A stretch of 64,000 nucleotides of DNA from the NCBI RefSeq assembly GCF_900111745.1, contig NZ_FOIJ01000012.1, positions 185,362-249,361 on the forward strand, given 5' to 3'. Under the pieces are notes generated by a model. The model had not been told where the DNA came from, made no database searches, and was given only the letters and a program-made list of their open reading frames with translations. The stretch comes from Stigmatella erecta. GTDB taxonomy: Bacteria; Myxococcota; Myxococcia; Myxococcales; Myxococcaceae. The translations under genes were made by a program, and so were the position numbers. Positions 54,893-64,000 of the stretch are shown here, piece after piece; the first letter of the stretch is position 1; every line of letters starts with the position of its first letter.

Positions 54893-56530
54893 TCACTGCA
54901 CGGTCAGGAAGACGGCCGAGGGCACGCCCCAGTTGCCCTGGCTGTCCTGGGCCTCGACGAAGAGCGTGTGCCGGCCGGGGGCCAGCCCCGCGGTGAAGAC
55001 GGTGGCCTGCACGGCCTCGGCGGTGGCGTTGAAGGCCCCATCCACCGGGTTCATCGCGTAGGTGGCCGTGCCAGACACCCAGGAGGGCGCGTCGATGGAG
55101 TAGCGCGCGGCGCGGATGGCCTGCGAGGCCTCGGTGCCGCCGTTGGTGCCGTAGCGGGTGTCATCCGCGCGGGCGGTGAGCGTCACGTTCGTGCCCTGGG
55201 CGACGGTGCTCGCCGACAGCGCGAGCGTGGTGGCATCGGGGCCCGCGCCCACCTGGTAGGGACGGCGCGCGGCCTTGAAGGCGTAGTAGAGCGCCCCCAG
55301 GTTCTTCGGGACGATGGTGTTCTCGAAGTTGGAGCAGCTCTCGAAGAAGGCACTGCCCATCTCGAAGGTGTAGGAGGCGACGCCCAGCTCACCATAGGAG
55401 AACGCATCCGTGGAGCCGGTGGCCGCGTAGAGGCACGAGGCCACCTGGCAGGCCTGGTAGCCGTTGAAGTAGTTGAACTTGCGCCCCAGGGTCCGCAGCT
55501 GGGTGGCGTTGGGGGGCGGCGTGGTGGTGGCGCCCCAGGGATAGAGCACGTAGCCGCCGTAGCTGTGGAGGCTGATCAGCAGGCCGGTGGCATCCGCGGG
55601 CGCGGCGTCCGTGGAGCCCGTGCCGCGCTGGTCAGGGAAGAGGGAGCGGATGTAGCTCTGCAGCGCCTGGACCTCGGGCTCGGAGGCGGCGGCGCGGCCC
55701 CGGTACGTCTCGTTGCAGAAGCTGGTGCTGGCGCCGGCGCCGCCCCAGTCGAAGCTGCTGTTGCGGTTGAGGTCCACGCCCCACGTGGTGGCGTTGCACG
55801 AGCCCTGGGTGGTGTTGGTGTTCTTGCGCTTGGAGGCGCCCGTCTCGGCGATGCGGCGGCCATCGGGGTTGGCCTGCACCACCACGTGCAGCTCGTGGTG
55901 GTCGAGCAGCCACGTGGCGTCGGCGTCCGTGCCGTAGCGCGAGGCGAGCTGCTCGGCGAAGCGCGTGGCCAGCTCCGCGGTGGTGTACTCGCGGGCGTGG
56001 ATGCCGCCCATGAGGAAGAAGCGCGGCTTGGGGCCGGGGCGCGACTTGTTGGTGAGAATCAGGACCCGCAGGTCATCCCCCGCGGCGCCCCCGGCGGTCG
56101 CCTTGTCCCAGGTGTCCCCGATGTCCTTCCACTCGGCGAGGTTCGGGTAGGTGCTCTCCAGCCGGACCATGGCCGCATAGGTCTCGGTCACGGTGCGGTA
56201 GCACGAGTAGCCGGAGATGCCCTGGAGGCGCATGTCCTGCTCCCGGGGCGCATTCAGGATCCGCGTCTGCTCCTCGAGCAGCTCCACCTTGCGCCCGGAG
56301 GCCACCAGGGCATCGAACTCCGCTTGGGACAGGAGCGCCTCCACGGTGCGCTGCTCATTGTCCACGGCGGCGGTGAGATCCAGCTTCTCGGCCAGCCCGT
56401 TGAGGTCCTCCCGGGAGGCGAAGGACACCTTGGCCACGAGGGTGGCGTCCTTGGAGTGGGAGTGGGCGTGGGCCAGAGGGGAGAGGGAAAGCGCGGCCAG
56501 GGCGACGAACGCTGCGGAGTGTGACGGCAT
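54893..56530 (-). CDS. Secreted zinc carboxypeptidase (M14)
   Basis: A 545-aa exported protein. A signal peptide (about 1-22, ending LAHAHS) is followed by a propeptide-like region to about residue 105. The M14 domain spans about 110-430, with zinc ligands His and Glu in FLMGGIHAREYTTAELA, DLNRN in the active site, a third zinc His in LLISLHSYGGY, and the catalytic Glu in SYTFEMGSAFFE. An Ig-like C-terminal beta domain (about 440-545) may help secretion or binding. AAGGAG lies eight bases before ATG 56530. It removes C-terminal residues from peptides outside the cell, probably for prey protein use. Confidence 0.92.
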   Translation of the reverse strand: MPSHSAAFVALAALSLSPLAHAHSHSKDATLVAKVSFASREDLNGLAEKLDLTAAVDNEQRTVEALLSQAEFDALVASGRKVELLEEQTRILNAPREQDMRLQGISGYSCYRTVTETYAAMVRLESTYPNLAEWKDIGDTWDKATAGGAAGDDLRVLILTNKSRPGPKPRFFLMGGIHAREYTTAELATRFAEQLASRYGTDADATWLLDHHELHVVVQANPDGRRIAETGASKRKNTNTTQGSCNATTWGVDLNRNSSFDWGGAGASTSFCNETYRGRAAASEPEVQALQSYIRSLFPDQRGTGSTDAAPADATGLLISLHSYGGYVLYPWGATTTPPPNATQLRTLGRKFNYFNGYQACQVASCLYAATGSTDAFSYGELGVASYTFEMGSAFFESCSNFENTIVPKNLGALYYAFKAARRPYQVGAGPDATTLALSASTVAQGTNVTLTARADDTRYGTNGGTEASQAIRAARYSIDAPSWVSGTATYAMNPVDGAFNATAEAVQATVFTAGLAPGRHTLFVEAQDSQGNWGVPSAVFLTVQ

Positions 56531-56560
56531 GGGGGATGCTCCTTGGTGAGGCTTTGCAAG

Positions 56561-58900
56561 CTATTCCAAGGATTCCCGTTTGGCTAGATTTCGCAGCCGC
56601 AACGCGTTGCCAATGACAGACACGGAGGACAGGCTCATGGCGGCGCTGGCGAGCATGGGGCTCAGCAGCCAGCCGAAGGCGGGGTAGAGGACGCCGGCGG
56701 CCAGGGGCACCCCGAGCAGGTTGTAGACGAAGGCGAAGAAGAGGTTCTGCCGGATGTTGCGCAGCGTGGCCTGGCTGAGGGCGCGCGCGCGGGCGATGCC
56801 CACCAGGTCTCCCTTCACCAGCGTCACCCCCGCGCTCTCCATGGCGATGTCCGTTCCGGTCCCCATGGCGATGCCCACGTCCGCCTGGGCCAGGGCGGGC
56901 GCATCGTTGACGCCATCTCCGGCCATGGCCACCACCCGCCCCTCGGCCTGAAGGCGCTTCACCACGTCCCCCTTCGCCTCGGGCAGCACCTCGGCCATCA
57001 CCTCGCCAAGGCCCAGCCTCCGGGCCACCGCCTCCGCCGTGGTGCGGCTGTCGCCGGTGAGCATCACCACCCGCAGGCCCTCGCGGCGCAGGAGCGCCAG
57101 GGCCTCGGGCGTGGAAGCCTTGATGGGATCCTCCACCCCCAGCAGCCCCGCGGCCTTTCCCTCCACGGCCACGAAGACCACCGTCTGCCCCTCGCGCCGC
57201 AACGCCTCGGCCTGCCCGGCCAGGCCGCCCACGTCCACCCCCAGGGCGGAGAACAGCGCCGCGTTGCCCAGCGCCACGGTGGTGCCGTCCACCTGCCCCA
57301 CCACGCCCTGGCCGGTGAGCGAGCGGAAGTCCTGGGCCCGCGTGGGCGAGGCCCCGCGCGCCTCGGCCCCGGAGACGATGGCGGCGGCCAGCGGGTGCTC
57401 ACTGCCCCGCTCCAGGCTCGCGGCCAGGTGCAGAAGCCGCGCCTCCGCCATGCCCGCCACGGGCTCCACCGAGACGAGCTTCGGCTTGCCCTCGGTGAGC
57501 GTGCCCGTCTTGTCCACCACCAGCGTGTCCACGTGCGCCAACCGTTCGAGCGCCGAGGCCTCCCGGATGAGCACCCCCACCTGCGCCCCGCGCCCGGTGG
57601 CCACCACGATGGAGATGGGCGTGGCGAGCCCCAGCGCGCACGGACAGGCGATGATGAGCACCGCCACGGCGTTCACCAGGGCATGGGCGAACCGGGGCTC
57701 GGGCCCCCATACGCTCCACACCAGGGCGGTGAGCACCGCCACGGCGATGACGGCGGGAACGAAGACGGAGGCCACCGTGTCCGCCAGCCGCTGAATGGGG
57801 GCCCGGGTGCGCTGGGCCTCGCCCACCCGCTGGACGATGCGCGACAGGAGCGTGTCCTTGCCCACGCGCTCGGCCTTCAGGATGAGGCTCCCGGTGCCGT
57901 TGACGGTGCCCCCCGTCACCTTCGCGCCGGGCGCCTTCTCCACCGGCAACGACTCGCCCGTCACCATGGACTCGTCCACGGCGCCCTGCCCTTCCACCAC
58001 CACGCCGTCCACGGGGACCTTCTCGCCCGGCCGCACGCGCAGCCGGTCCCCGGGCCGTACCTCCTCCAGGGACACATCCTCCTCGCCCCCGTCCTCCCGG
58101 AGCCGCCGGGCCGTGGTGGGCACAAGGCTCAAGAGGGCCCGCAGGGCGCCCGAGGTGGCCCGGCGGGCGCGCAGCTCCAGCACCTGGCCCAGGAGCACCA
58201 GCGTGGTGATGGTGGCCGCGGCCTCGAAGTAGACGGGGATGGCCCCCCCATGGCCGGTGAAGGCATGCGGCAGCGCGCCGGGAAAGAGCGTGGCGAAGAG
58301 GCTGAAGAGGTAGGCCGCGCCCGTCCCCAGCGCGATGAGGGTGAACATGTTGAGGTGCCGGTTGCGCACCGAGGCCCAGCCCCGCTGGAAGAAGGGCGCC
58401 CCGCCCCAGAGCACCACGGGGGAGCTGAGCACGAGCTGGATCCAGGCGAGGGCGCTGGGCGAGAGCCGCTGCTGGACCGGCTGGCCCGGAATCATCTCCG
58501 ACATGCCCAGGACGAGCGTGGGCGCGCTGAGGGCCAGACACACCCAGAACCGGCGCGTCATGAGCAGCAGCTCGGGGTCCGGCGCCTCGTCCCCCAGCGT
58601 GAGGGCTTCGGGCTCCAGCGCCATGCCACACTTGGGGCAGGCCCCCGGATGGTCCTGGCGGACCTCCGGATCCATCGGGCAGATGTACATCGTCCCGGGC
58701 GGCGCCTCGGGCGCGGGAGCCGGGGTGGGGTTCAGATACTTCTGGGGATCCGCGCGGAACTTCTCCCGGCACTTCGGGTTGCAGAAGAAATAGCGCTGGC
58801 CTTCATGCTCGAAGGTGCCCCCCTTGGGATGCTCGGGGTCCACCCGCATGCCGCAGACCGGGTCCACGGGCCGGGAGTCGCCTGACGGTGCTTCCTGCAT
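56561..58900 (-). CDS. Copper-transporting P1B-type ATPase with N-terminal YHS and HMBD domains
   Basis: A 779-aa membrane pump that exports Cu. N-terminus: YHS motif ([11 protein letters not shown]) and HMBD ([13 protein letters not shown] / [10 protein letters not shown]), in place of the usual ferredoxin-like CxxC domains. Eight TM helices follow. The CPC motif is [11 protein letters not shown], the phosphorylation motif [11 protein letters not shown], the ATP site [14 protein letters not shown] and [23 protein letters not shown] 58900 has GAGG nine bases upstream; in-frame ATG 58909 has GAGG directly against it. It is divergent from the VOC gene with only 35 bases between the starts, so regulatory sequence must be short. 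Confidence 0.92.
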   Translation of the reverse strand: MQEAPSGDSRPVDPVCGMRVDPEHPKGGTFEHEGQRYFFCNPKCREKFRADPQKYLNPTPAPAPEAPPGTMYICPMDPEVRQDHPGACPKCGMALEPEALTLGDEAPDPELLLMTRRFWVCLALSAPTLVLGMSEMIPGQPVQQRLSPSALAWIQLVLSSPVVLWGGAPFFQRGWASVRNRHLNMFTLIALGTGAAYLFSLFATLFPGALPHAFTGHGGAIPVYFEAAATITTLVLLGQVLELRARRATSGALRALLSLVPTTARRLREDGGEEDVSLEEVRPGDRLRVRPGEKVPVDGVVVEGQGAVDESMVTGESLPVEKAPGAKVTGGTVNGTGSLILKAERVGKDTLLSRIVQRVGEAQRTRAPIQRLADTVASVFVPAVIAVAVLTALVWSVWGPEPRFAHALVNAVAVLIIACPCALGLATPISIVVATGRGAQVGVLIREASALERLAHVDTLVVDKTGTLTEGKPKLVSVEPVAGMAEARLLHLAASLERGSEHPLAAAIVSGAEARGASPTRAQDFRSLTGQGVVGQVDGTTVALGNAALFSALGVDVGGLAGQAEALRREGQTVVFVAVEGKAAGLLGVEDPIKASTPEALALLRREGLRVVMLTGDSRTTAEAVARRLGLGEVMAEVLPEAKGDVVKRLQAEGRVVAMAGDGVNDAPALAQADVGIAMGTGTDIAMESAGVTLVKGDLVGIARARALSQATLRNIRQNLFFAFVYNLLGVPLAAGVLYPAFGWLLSPMLASAAMSLSSVSVIGNALRLRNLAKRESLE

Positions 58901-58935
58901 GGGAGCCATCCTCGGATGTGGAAAGATTCCGGCCC

Positions 58936-59346
58936 ATGCTTGAACTGCGCGCGTGTATCGATGTCAACGATCTGGACCAGGGCATTGCCTTCTACACGCA
59001 GGCGCTGGGGCTCACCCTCGGGCGCCGGCTCGGAGACGGCTGGGCGGAGCTGCTCGGAGCGCCCTCGCCCATCGACTTGCTCGCCAAGCCCGAGGGGAGC
59101 TCCGCCAGCCCCACGGCGTCCCTGCCCCGCACCTACCGCCGTCACTGGACGCCGGTTCATCTGGACTTCGTGGTCAGCGATCTCGATGCGGCGGTGCAGC
59201 GGGCCCGGAGCGTGGGGGCCGTCATCGAAAAGGACATCGAGGTGACGAAGTGGGGGCGCATCGCCCTCTTGGCGGATCCCTTCGGTCACGGCCTGTGCCT
59301 GCTGGAGTTCCGGGGGAGGGGCTACGACGAGCTCCTGTCCCCCTGA
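58936..59346 (+). CDS. VOC (glyoxalase/bleomycin-resistance) family protein
   Basis: A 136-aa single-domain VOC protein with two beta-alpha-beta-beta-beta modules. The first is [22 protein letters not shown], the second [21 protein letters not shown] then [13 protein letters not shown] (metal ligand candidates are His in the HLDF strand and Glu in LLEF). It starts at ATG 58936, which has GGAAAG upstream; an in-frame start earlier would overlap the copper ATPase. Members are glyoxalases, dioxygenases or drug-binding proteins, and the role here is not predictable. Confidence 0.8.
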   Translation: MLELRACIDVNDLDQGIAFYTQALGLTLGRRLGDGWAELLGAPSPIDLLAKPEGSSASPTASLPRTYRRHWTPVHLDFVVSDLDAAVQRARSVGAVIEKDIEVTKWGRIALLADPFGHGLCLLEFRGRGYDELLSP

Positions 59347-59379
59347 GGCGGTCTTGCCGAAGGGGAGCGCGGGCAGTGC

Positions 59380-60303
59380 TCAGAGCGCGGAGAACAGCTT
59401 GGCGAAGTTCTGGCGCCGGAACTCCTCGACGACATGGTTCACGAACACGCGGGTCTTCGCGGGCAGCTGCCGGTGCCCGGCGTAATAGAGCGCGATCGGC
59501 CCAATGTCAGCGTGCCACTTGGGCAACACCCGCACCAGCGCTCCGCTCTGCAAGTACGGCAAGACATTCGCCGTCACGACGAAGGTAATGCCCAGGCCCA
59601 TCGCCGCGCAGCGGCAGAGCGCATCGGGATCATTGATGATCAGGCGCGGCTTCATCTCGACCGAGAACTGCTCGCCCGAACGCGTGCGCAACAGCCATGA
59701 GCGGATGCGCCCGCTCAAGGGTGAGCGCAACAGGAGCCCCTCGTGGTGCTGGAGGTCCGCGGGCTCCTTGAGCGGTGCGTGCCGCTCCAGGTACGCAGGC
59801 GAAGCGACCCCAATCACGTGAGCCCTGGCCAGCTCACGCGCGGCCACCCCTGAAGGAAGCTCGAAGCCCCCTCCGATCGCCGCATCGAAGCCCTCCGCGA
59901 TCAGATCCACCGGCCGGTTCTCGAAGTGCCAATCCGGCACGATGGCGGGATAGCGCGCGAGGAAGTCCTGCAACAGGGGCACGAGATAGTCGAGCCCGAA
60001 CCCGGGAGACACGCTGACCTTCAACACCCCCGAGGGCTGTCCCGCAGCCGATGATGCATTGGCGATGGCGGCCTGGAGCGACTCCAGGCCAGGGCTGGCC
60101 TCGCGCAGAAAGCGCTCGCCCGACTCGGTCAAGGTCAGCCCGCGCGTGCTGCGCTGGAACAGGCGCGCGCCCAGCTTGGCCTCGAGCCGTGCCACGTTTT
60201 GACTGACGGCCGCGGGCGTCAGGCCCAGCTGACGTGCGGCTCCCGAGAAGCTCGCCACCTGCGCGCTGCGCACGAACGACTCCAGGGTGATGAGGGTCTC
60301 CAT
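59380..60303 (-). CDS. LysR-type transcriptional regulator
   Basis: A 307-aa LysR regulator: N-terminal winged HTH (TLESFVRSAQVASFSGAARQL and LTPAAVSQNVARLEAKLG; TRGLTLTESGERFL) followed by an effector-binding domain (about 90-300; LKVSVSPGFGLDYLVPLL). It is transcribed divergently from the isochorismatase-family gene, with the perfect palindrome 60338-60358 between them. By LysR convention it should regulate that gene and itself. The effector is unknown. Confidence 0.93.
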   Translation of the reverse strand: METLITLESFVRSAQVASFSGAARQLGLTPAAVSQNVARLEAKLGARLFQRSTRGLTLTESGERFLREASPGLESLQAAIANASSAAGQPSGVLKVSVSPGFGLDYLVPLLQDFLARYPAIVPDWHFENRPVDLIAEGFDAAIGGGFELPSGVAARELARAHVIGVASPAYLERHAPLKEPADLQHHEGLLLRSPLSGRIRSWLLRTRSGEQFSVEMKPRLIINDPDALCRCAAMGLGITFVVTANVLPYLQSGALVRVLPKWHADIGPIALYYAGHRQLPAKTRVFVNHVVEEFRRQNFAKLFSAL

Positions 60304-60337
60304 GGTTCACACGGCTCCAGGGCACCAAGCGGAATTG

Positions 60338-60358
60338 CTTTAAACATCTTGTTTAAAG
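60338..60358. promoter_or_regulatory. Perfect 21-bp palindrome between lysR and the divergent hydrolase gene
   Basis: CTTTAAACA-TCT-TGTTTAAAG is an exact 9-bp inverted repeat with a 3-bp spacer. It lies 35 nt upstream of the LysR start and 80 nt before the hydrolase ATG. It contains LysR-box-like T-N11-A within a dyad and is strongly AT-rich for this genome. Confidence 0.75.
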
Positions 60359-60438
60359 AGATTCCACAGACTTCCCTCTGTTGCAAGAGGAGCCCGGAAC
60401 GCATTCTCCCTTCACACCCTTCGTGTTTGGAGATCTCC

Positions 60439-61095
60439 ATGAGCCCCTCTGCTTCCCCCAAGACCGGTCTGGATGCCCTGCTCACGCCTGACAACTGCGT
60501 GCTGCTCTTGATTGACCATCAGCCCTTCCAGTTCGCGGGCCTGCGCAGCCATGACACCCAGACGATCATCAACAACGTGGTGGGGCTGGCCAAGGCCGCG
60601 AAGCTGTTCGGCGTGCCGACGCTGCTGACCACGGTGCTCGAGGAGCGGGGCGGCTACCTGCTCAAGCCCTTGCAGGACGTCTTCCCCGAGCAGAAGCCGC
60701 TCAACCGCACCTTCATCAACACCTGGCAGGACTCCCGCGCCGTCGACTGGGTCAAGAAGTCCGGCAAGAAGAAGATCGTCATGGCGGCGCTGTGGACCGA
60801 GATCTGCCTCGCGATGCCAGCGATCCAGGCGCTCGGCGAAGGCTATGAGGTCTACATCGTCACCGATGCCTCGGGCGGCGTCAGCCTCGAAGCGCACGAG
60901 ATGGCGATCCAGCGGATGGTTCAGGCCGGCGCGGTGCCGATCACCTGGACGGTGCTGGCCTCAGAGCTCCAGCGCGACTGGGCCCGGACGGCCACCGTGC
61001 CGGGCATCTCCCAATTGCTCGTCGAGCACATGGGCGTCGTCGGCACCAGCTACACGTGGGAGCAGCAGCTGCTCGACACGCCCCCCCAGCGCTGA
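60439..61095 (+). CDS. Isochorismatase-family hydrolase (YcaC-like)
   Basis: A 218-aa alpha/beta hydrolase of the isochorismatase-like cysteine hydrolase family. It has the Asp motif LLLIDHQPFQF near residue 27, Thr/Leu strand GVPTLLTTVLEERGG, and the catalytic Cys near the C-terminal half in VMAALWTEICLAMPA (family position of the Cys nucleophile). YcaC-like proteins hydrolyse small amides or are octameric with unknown substrate. ATG 60439 is the first start with the conserved core. It is divergent from the LysR gene, which probably controls it. Confidence 0.85.
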   Translation: MSPSASPKTGLDALLTPDNCVLLLIDHQPFQFAGLRSHDTQTIINNVVGLAKAAKLFGVPTLLTTVLEERGGYLLKPLQDVFPEQKPLNRTFINTWQDSRAVDWVKKSGKKKIVMAALWTEICLAMPAIQALGEGYEVYIVTDASGGVSLEAHEMAIQRMVQAGAVPITWTVLASELQRDWARTATVPGISQLLVEHMGVVGTSYTWEQQLLDTPPQR

Positions 61096-61149
61096 AGCGG
61101 GCTACGGCGAACGCCTGGAAGGGTAGCGCTCCGGCACGCTCCAACACAC

Positions 61150-61177
61150 ATGGAATTCTTGTATTTAGTGATTCCAT
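61150..61177. promoter_or_regulatory. 7-bp inverted repeat upstream of the defensin-like gene
   Basis: ATGGAAT and ATTCCAT are exact inverted copies separated by 14 AT-rich bases. The element lies 46 nt before ATG 61224. A weak promoter (TTGTAT 61159-61164, 17-nt spacer, TATGCC) overlaps it, which would suit a repressor or activator site. Moderate support only. Confidence 0.4.
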
Positions 61178-61223
61178 CCACTATGCCCACGCAGCGCGCA
61201 TGAGCCGCGCATGGGAGGACATA

Positions 61224-61430
61224 ATGCGTCAAATCATCGTCGGCGCTGCACTGGCACTGGGCCTCGGAGTTGGCTTTACCGCAGGAATCCCGTCCGCGGA
61301 GGCGGCCCGTCTCCCCGAGCCATCCGCCGCGGCGTGCACTGAGTTCAAGTGTTCCCAGATCTGCACGGACCGTGGCTACGACTACGGCTCATGCGCCAGC
61401 GGCAGCTGTGTCTGTTACTTCTTGCCCTGA
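61224..61430 (+). CDS. Secreted six-cysteine defensin-like (CS-alpha-beta) peptide
   Basis: A 68-aa precursor. ATG 61224 has GGAGG eight bases upstream. The signal peptide (1 to about 27) is hydrophobic and ends with a signal-peptidase I-type AEA site. The mature part of about 41 residues has exactly six cysteines at 38, 43, 47, 57, 62 and 64: C-x4-C-x3-C-x9-C-x4-C-x-C. C-x3-C, the later C-x-C, and GSC (Gly55-Ser56-Cys57) match the CS-alpha-beta defensin signature and gamma-core (GxC...C). A short aromatic tail follows. Known myxobacterial defensin-like peptides (AdDLP of Anaeromyxobacter) support the idea. Antimicrobial or toxin-like activity is inference. It precedes the SitA-like toxin locus. 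Confidence 0.75.
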   Translation: MRQIIVGAALALGLGVGFTAGIPSAEAARLPEPSAAACTEFKCSQICTDRGYDYGSCASGSCVCYFLP

Positions 61431-61452
61431 GCGGGTGTTGCACTGAGATGAC

Positions 61453-61692
61453 CTAGCGAGGCCGGGAGAAGAACTCCCGGCACTGCTTCAGCGCCTCGCG
61501 AGGCCCCTGGGTCACGGCGATGAAGGGGATCAGGATCGCCAAGAGCAACAGGGGAGCCACCAACACCCCGGCCAGGACGCCCACCACGGCGCCTGCCGCT
61601 CCCAGCAGCGGGTGAATGGGCCAGCACAGCACGGCTCCAGTGACGGCTCCAGCCAGAGTGCAAACCAGCACGACAGGCTCGATGAGGTTCAT
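61453..61692 (-). CDS. Small two-helix membrane protein
   Basis: A 79-aa protein starting at ATG 61692. Two or three hydrophobic segments, VVLVCTLAGAVTGAVLCW and GAVVGVLAGVLVAPLLLLAI, are followed by a basic C-terminus (REALKQCREFFSRPR). I do not recognise it. The RBS is weak. It converges on the defensin-like gene and diverges from the toxin. A membrane immunity or accessory role for the neighbour peptide is possible but purely speculative. Confidence 0.55.
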   Translation of the reverse strand: MNLIEPVVLVCTLAGAVTGAVLCWPIHPLLGAAGAVVGVLAGVLVAPLLLLAILIPFIAVTQGPREALKQCREFFSRPR

Positions 61693-61867
61693 GGTGAACA
61701 GGTATCCTTGTGATGCATCCCAAGGGCATCTTTCAAGCCATGTGCCACCTTCTCCAGGACTGAGCGCCAGCCCCTCTTGGGCCCCCCGTGCCGAAATGAC
61801 GCGTCCCTGTATGCCGACGTGACAGGCTGTCTCCTGTTCCTTCCGCTGGAATTGTAGGCTCAGGCGC

Positions 61868-63059
<1,192 letters not shown>

Positions 63060-63060
63060 G

Positions 63061-63273
63061 CTACCCCAGCAGCCCTACCAAACCCCTCGTGATGGCATAG
63101 ACGAGCACGGCCACCAGCGCCGCCGCGGGGATGGTGAACACCCAGGCCCAGATGATGCGCCCGGCCGTGCCCCAGCGCACCGCCTGCCACCCCTTCGTCG
63201 TCCCCACGCCCACGATGGCACCGGTGATGGTGTGCGTCGTGGACACCGGGATGCCCAGCTTCGCCAGCGCGAT
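63061..63273 (-). pseudogene. 3' remnant of PiT inorganic phosphate transporter
   Basis: About 70 codons encode ALAKLGIPVSTTHTITGAIV, VRWGTAGRIIWAWVFTIPAA and VAVLVYAITRGLVGLLG, the C-terminal end of a PiT-family phosphate permease, which is normally 330 to 540 aa. The reading frame breaks abruptly at about 63273, where the sequence becomes glycine-rich gene DNA in the same orientation. No N-terminal part is in the window, so the copy is not functional unless the break is an assembly artefact. Confidence 0.8.
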
Positions 63274-63552
63274 TGTAGGTGTTGGAGGCATTGGTGACCT
63301 ACAAGGGAGGAACACAGTCCTGGCTGAGGGCCTTTTCCCCCGTGCCGCCATCCAGGCCCCCCTCCCCGCCGGACCCTCCATCGCCGAGCTCGCTGGCCAG
63401 CGCCGCGCCGGAAGAGGTGACGCTGGCGCCTTGCTGGCACCACACACCCACAGAGGGCCCCCCTCCTCCTCCTCCTCCCATGCCACCGGGTCCCCCATTT
63501 CCGCCCTTGCCCCCGGCACCGCCCGCGCCGCCCGAGGAGTTGTAGGTGTTGG
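63273..63552. repeat. 13-bp direct repeat at the PiT/Gly-rich junction
   Basis: TTGTAGGTGTTGG occurs at 63273-63285, exactly at the break of the PiT remnant, and again at 63540-63552 inside the glycine-rich gene. On the minus strand both encode NTYN. Such a repeat could have mediated the recombination that truncated the transporter, or could have misled an assembler. Confidence 0.75.
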
Positions 63553-64000
63553 CGCTGTTCGAGGACTCGAACACCCCTCCGTCGCCCCCATTTCCTCCTC
63601 CGCCGCCGGTACCGCCATCGCCTCCCGGTCCACCCTTGCCGCCCCGTCCCCCTCCGGTGGTGCGCAGCACCGTGGCGCCCTCCAGGATGACGTTGGAACG
63701 AATCAAGAGCACCGCGATGGACGCGCCGCCGCCTCCTCCGCCAATCCCCCCACCGCCCCCGCAGCCCCCGCCCCCGCCCCCGCCGCTGCCGCCACTCGCG
63801 GCGCCCACCAGGGTGCCGAAGGGCGCACAGCTGCCGCCCGCGCCTCCGCCTCCGCCTCCGCCTCCCGAGGTTCCCCCGTCGCCAGTGTCTCCGCGTTGGG
63901 TGGCGGCCCAGGTGTCACCTTGCAGGGCGCCCCAGCCGGTGCCGCCCTTGCCCGAGGTGCCTGCATCGCCGAAGGCGCCCGGCGTGCCATCGCCCCCGTT
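63299..64000 (-). CDS. Glycine-rich repeat protein (5' end beyond window)
   Basis: At least 233 codons stay open to the window edge and end at TAG 63301-63299. The sequence is mostly Gly with Ala, Ser and Asp (GGGGGNGGDGG, GKGGNGGPGGMGG), with short interruptions such as ASIAVLLIRSNVILEGATVL and WCQQGASVTSSGAALA, typical of large secreted Gly-rich, parallel-beta-type proteins of myxobacteria. The ATG is not in the window. Beyond the TAG the same frame continues with VTNASNTYN, resembling an internal unit (NSANTYNSS), so the stop may be a truncation within a longer original gene. Confidence 0.75.
   Translation of the reverse strand, partial: NGGDGTPGAFGDAGTSGKGGTGWGALQGDTWAATQRGDTGDGGTSGGGGGGGGAGGSCAPFGTLVGAASGGSGGGGGGGCGGGGGIGGGGGGASIAVLLIRSNVILEGATVLRTTGGGRGGKGGPGGDGGTGGGGGNGGDGGVFESSNSANTYNSSGGAGGAGGKGGNGGPGGMGGGGGGGPSVGVWCQQGASVTSSGAALASELGDGGSGGEGGLDGGTGEKALSQDCVPPL

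Overview
The window is high-GC DNA, densely packed with genes on both strands. It almost certainly comes from a myxobacterium of the Cystobacterineae (Stigmatella/Cystobacter/Archangium/Myxococcus type). The evidence is a MYXO-CTERM-like tail on a secreted metalloprotease, a DUF2378/TIGR02265 paralogue, a double-CXXCG immunity protein next to a SitA-like toxin, many exported lipoproteins, many sensor kinases and a bacteriophytochrome operon. No rRNA, tRNA, CRISPR array, transposase or phage gene was seen. The species is inference only.

Layout. 1-6.7 kb: a truncated VWA/thrombospondin-3 surface lipoprotein, a small cytochrome c, a small acidic exported protein, an FHA-GAF-cyclase and a PAS histidine kinase. 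6.9-24.7 kb: the repair coupling factor Mfd; a 1806-aa M36-type metalloprotease with six near-identical Ig/PKD-like repeats; a parvulin lipoprotein; a DUF5011-like lipoprotein; a translationally coupled hutF/argE-like pair; a ferritin-like protein; and LigD. 24.7-34.1 kb: a five-gene minus-strand operon of exported proteins (DUF1592/1588/1585-like, small lipoprotein, Tat-exported DUF1501, CxxCH lipoprotein, FG-GAP lipoprotein). 34.2-39.3 kb: a DUF420 protein, then a light-sensing operon of heme oxygenase, bacteriophytochrome kinase, response regulator and REC-kinase with overlapping genes. 39.4-49.8 kb: subtilase lipoprotein, Lhr helicase, DUF2378 protein, PLP synthase, Rieske oxygenase, DUF2171 protein. 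49.9-59.3 kb: GH10 xylanase-lectin behind a 25-bp dyad, a multi-PAS hybrid kinase, M14 carboxypeptidase, copper P-type ATPase, VOC protein.

59.4-64 kb looks like an accessory or competition region. It holds a LysR regulator divergent from an isochorismatase-family hydrolase around a perfect 21-bp palindrome, a 68-aa secreted six-cysteine peptide with the CS-alpha-beta defensin spacing, a small membrane protein, a SitA-like nuclease toxin overlapping a double-CXXCG immunity gene, and a phosphate transporter (PiT) remnant joined to a glycine-rich repeat gene.

The best leads for something new are the defensin-like peptide with its neighbouring toxin/immunity pair, and the five-gene exported DUF1501 operon with two heme-type CxxCH motifs. 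Functions are assigned from motifs read by eye. No database search was run.
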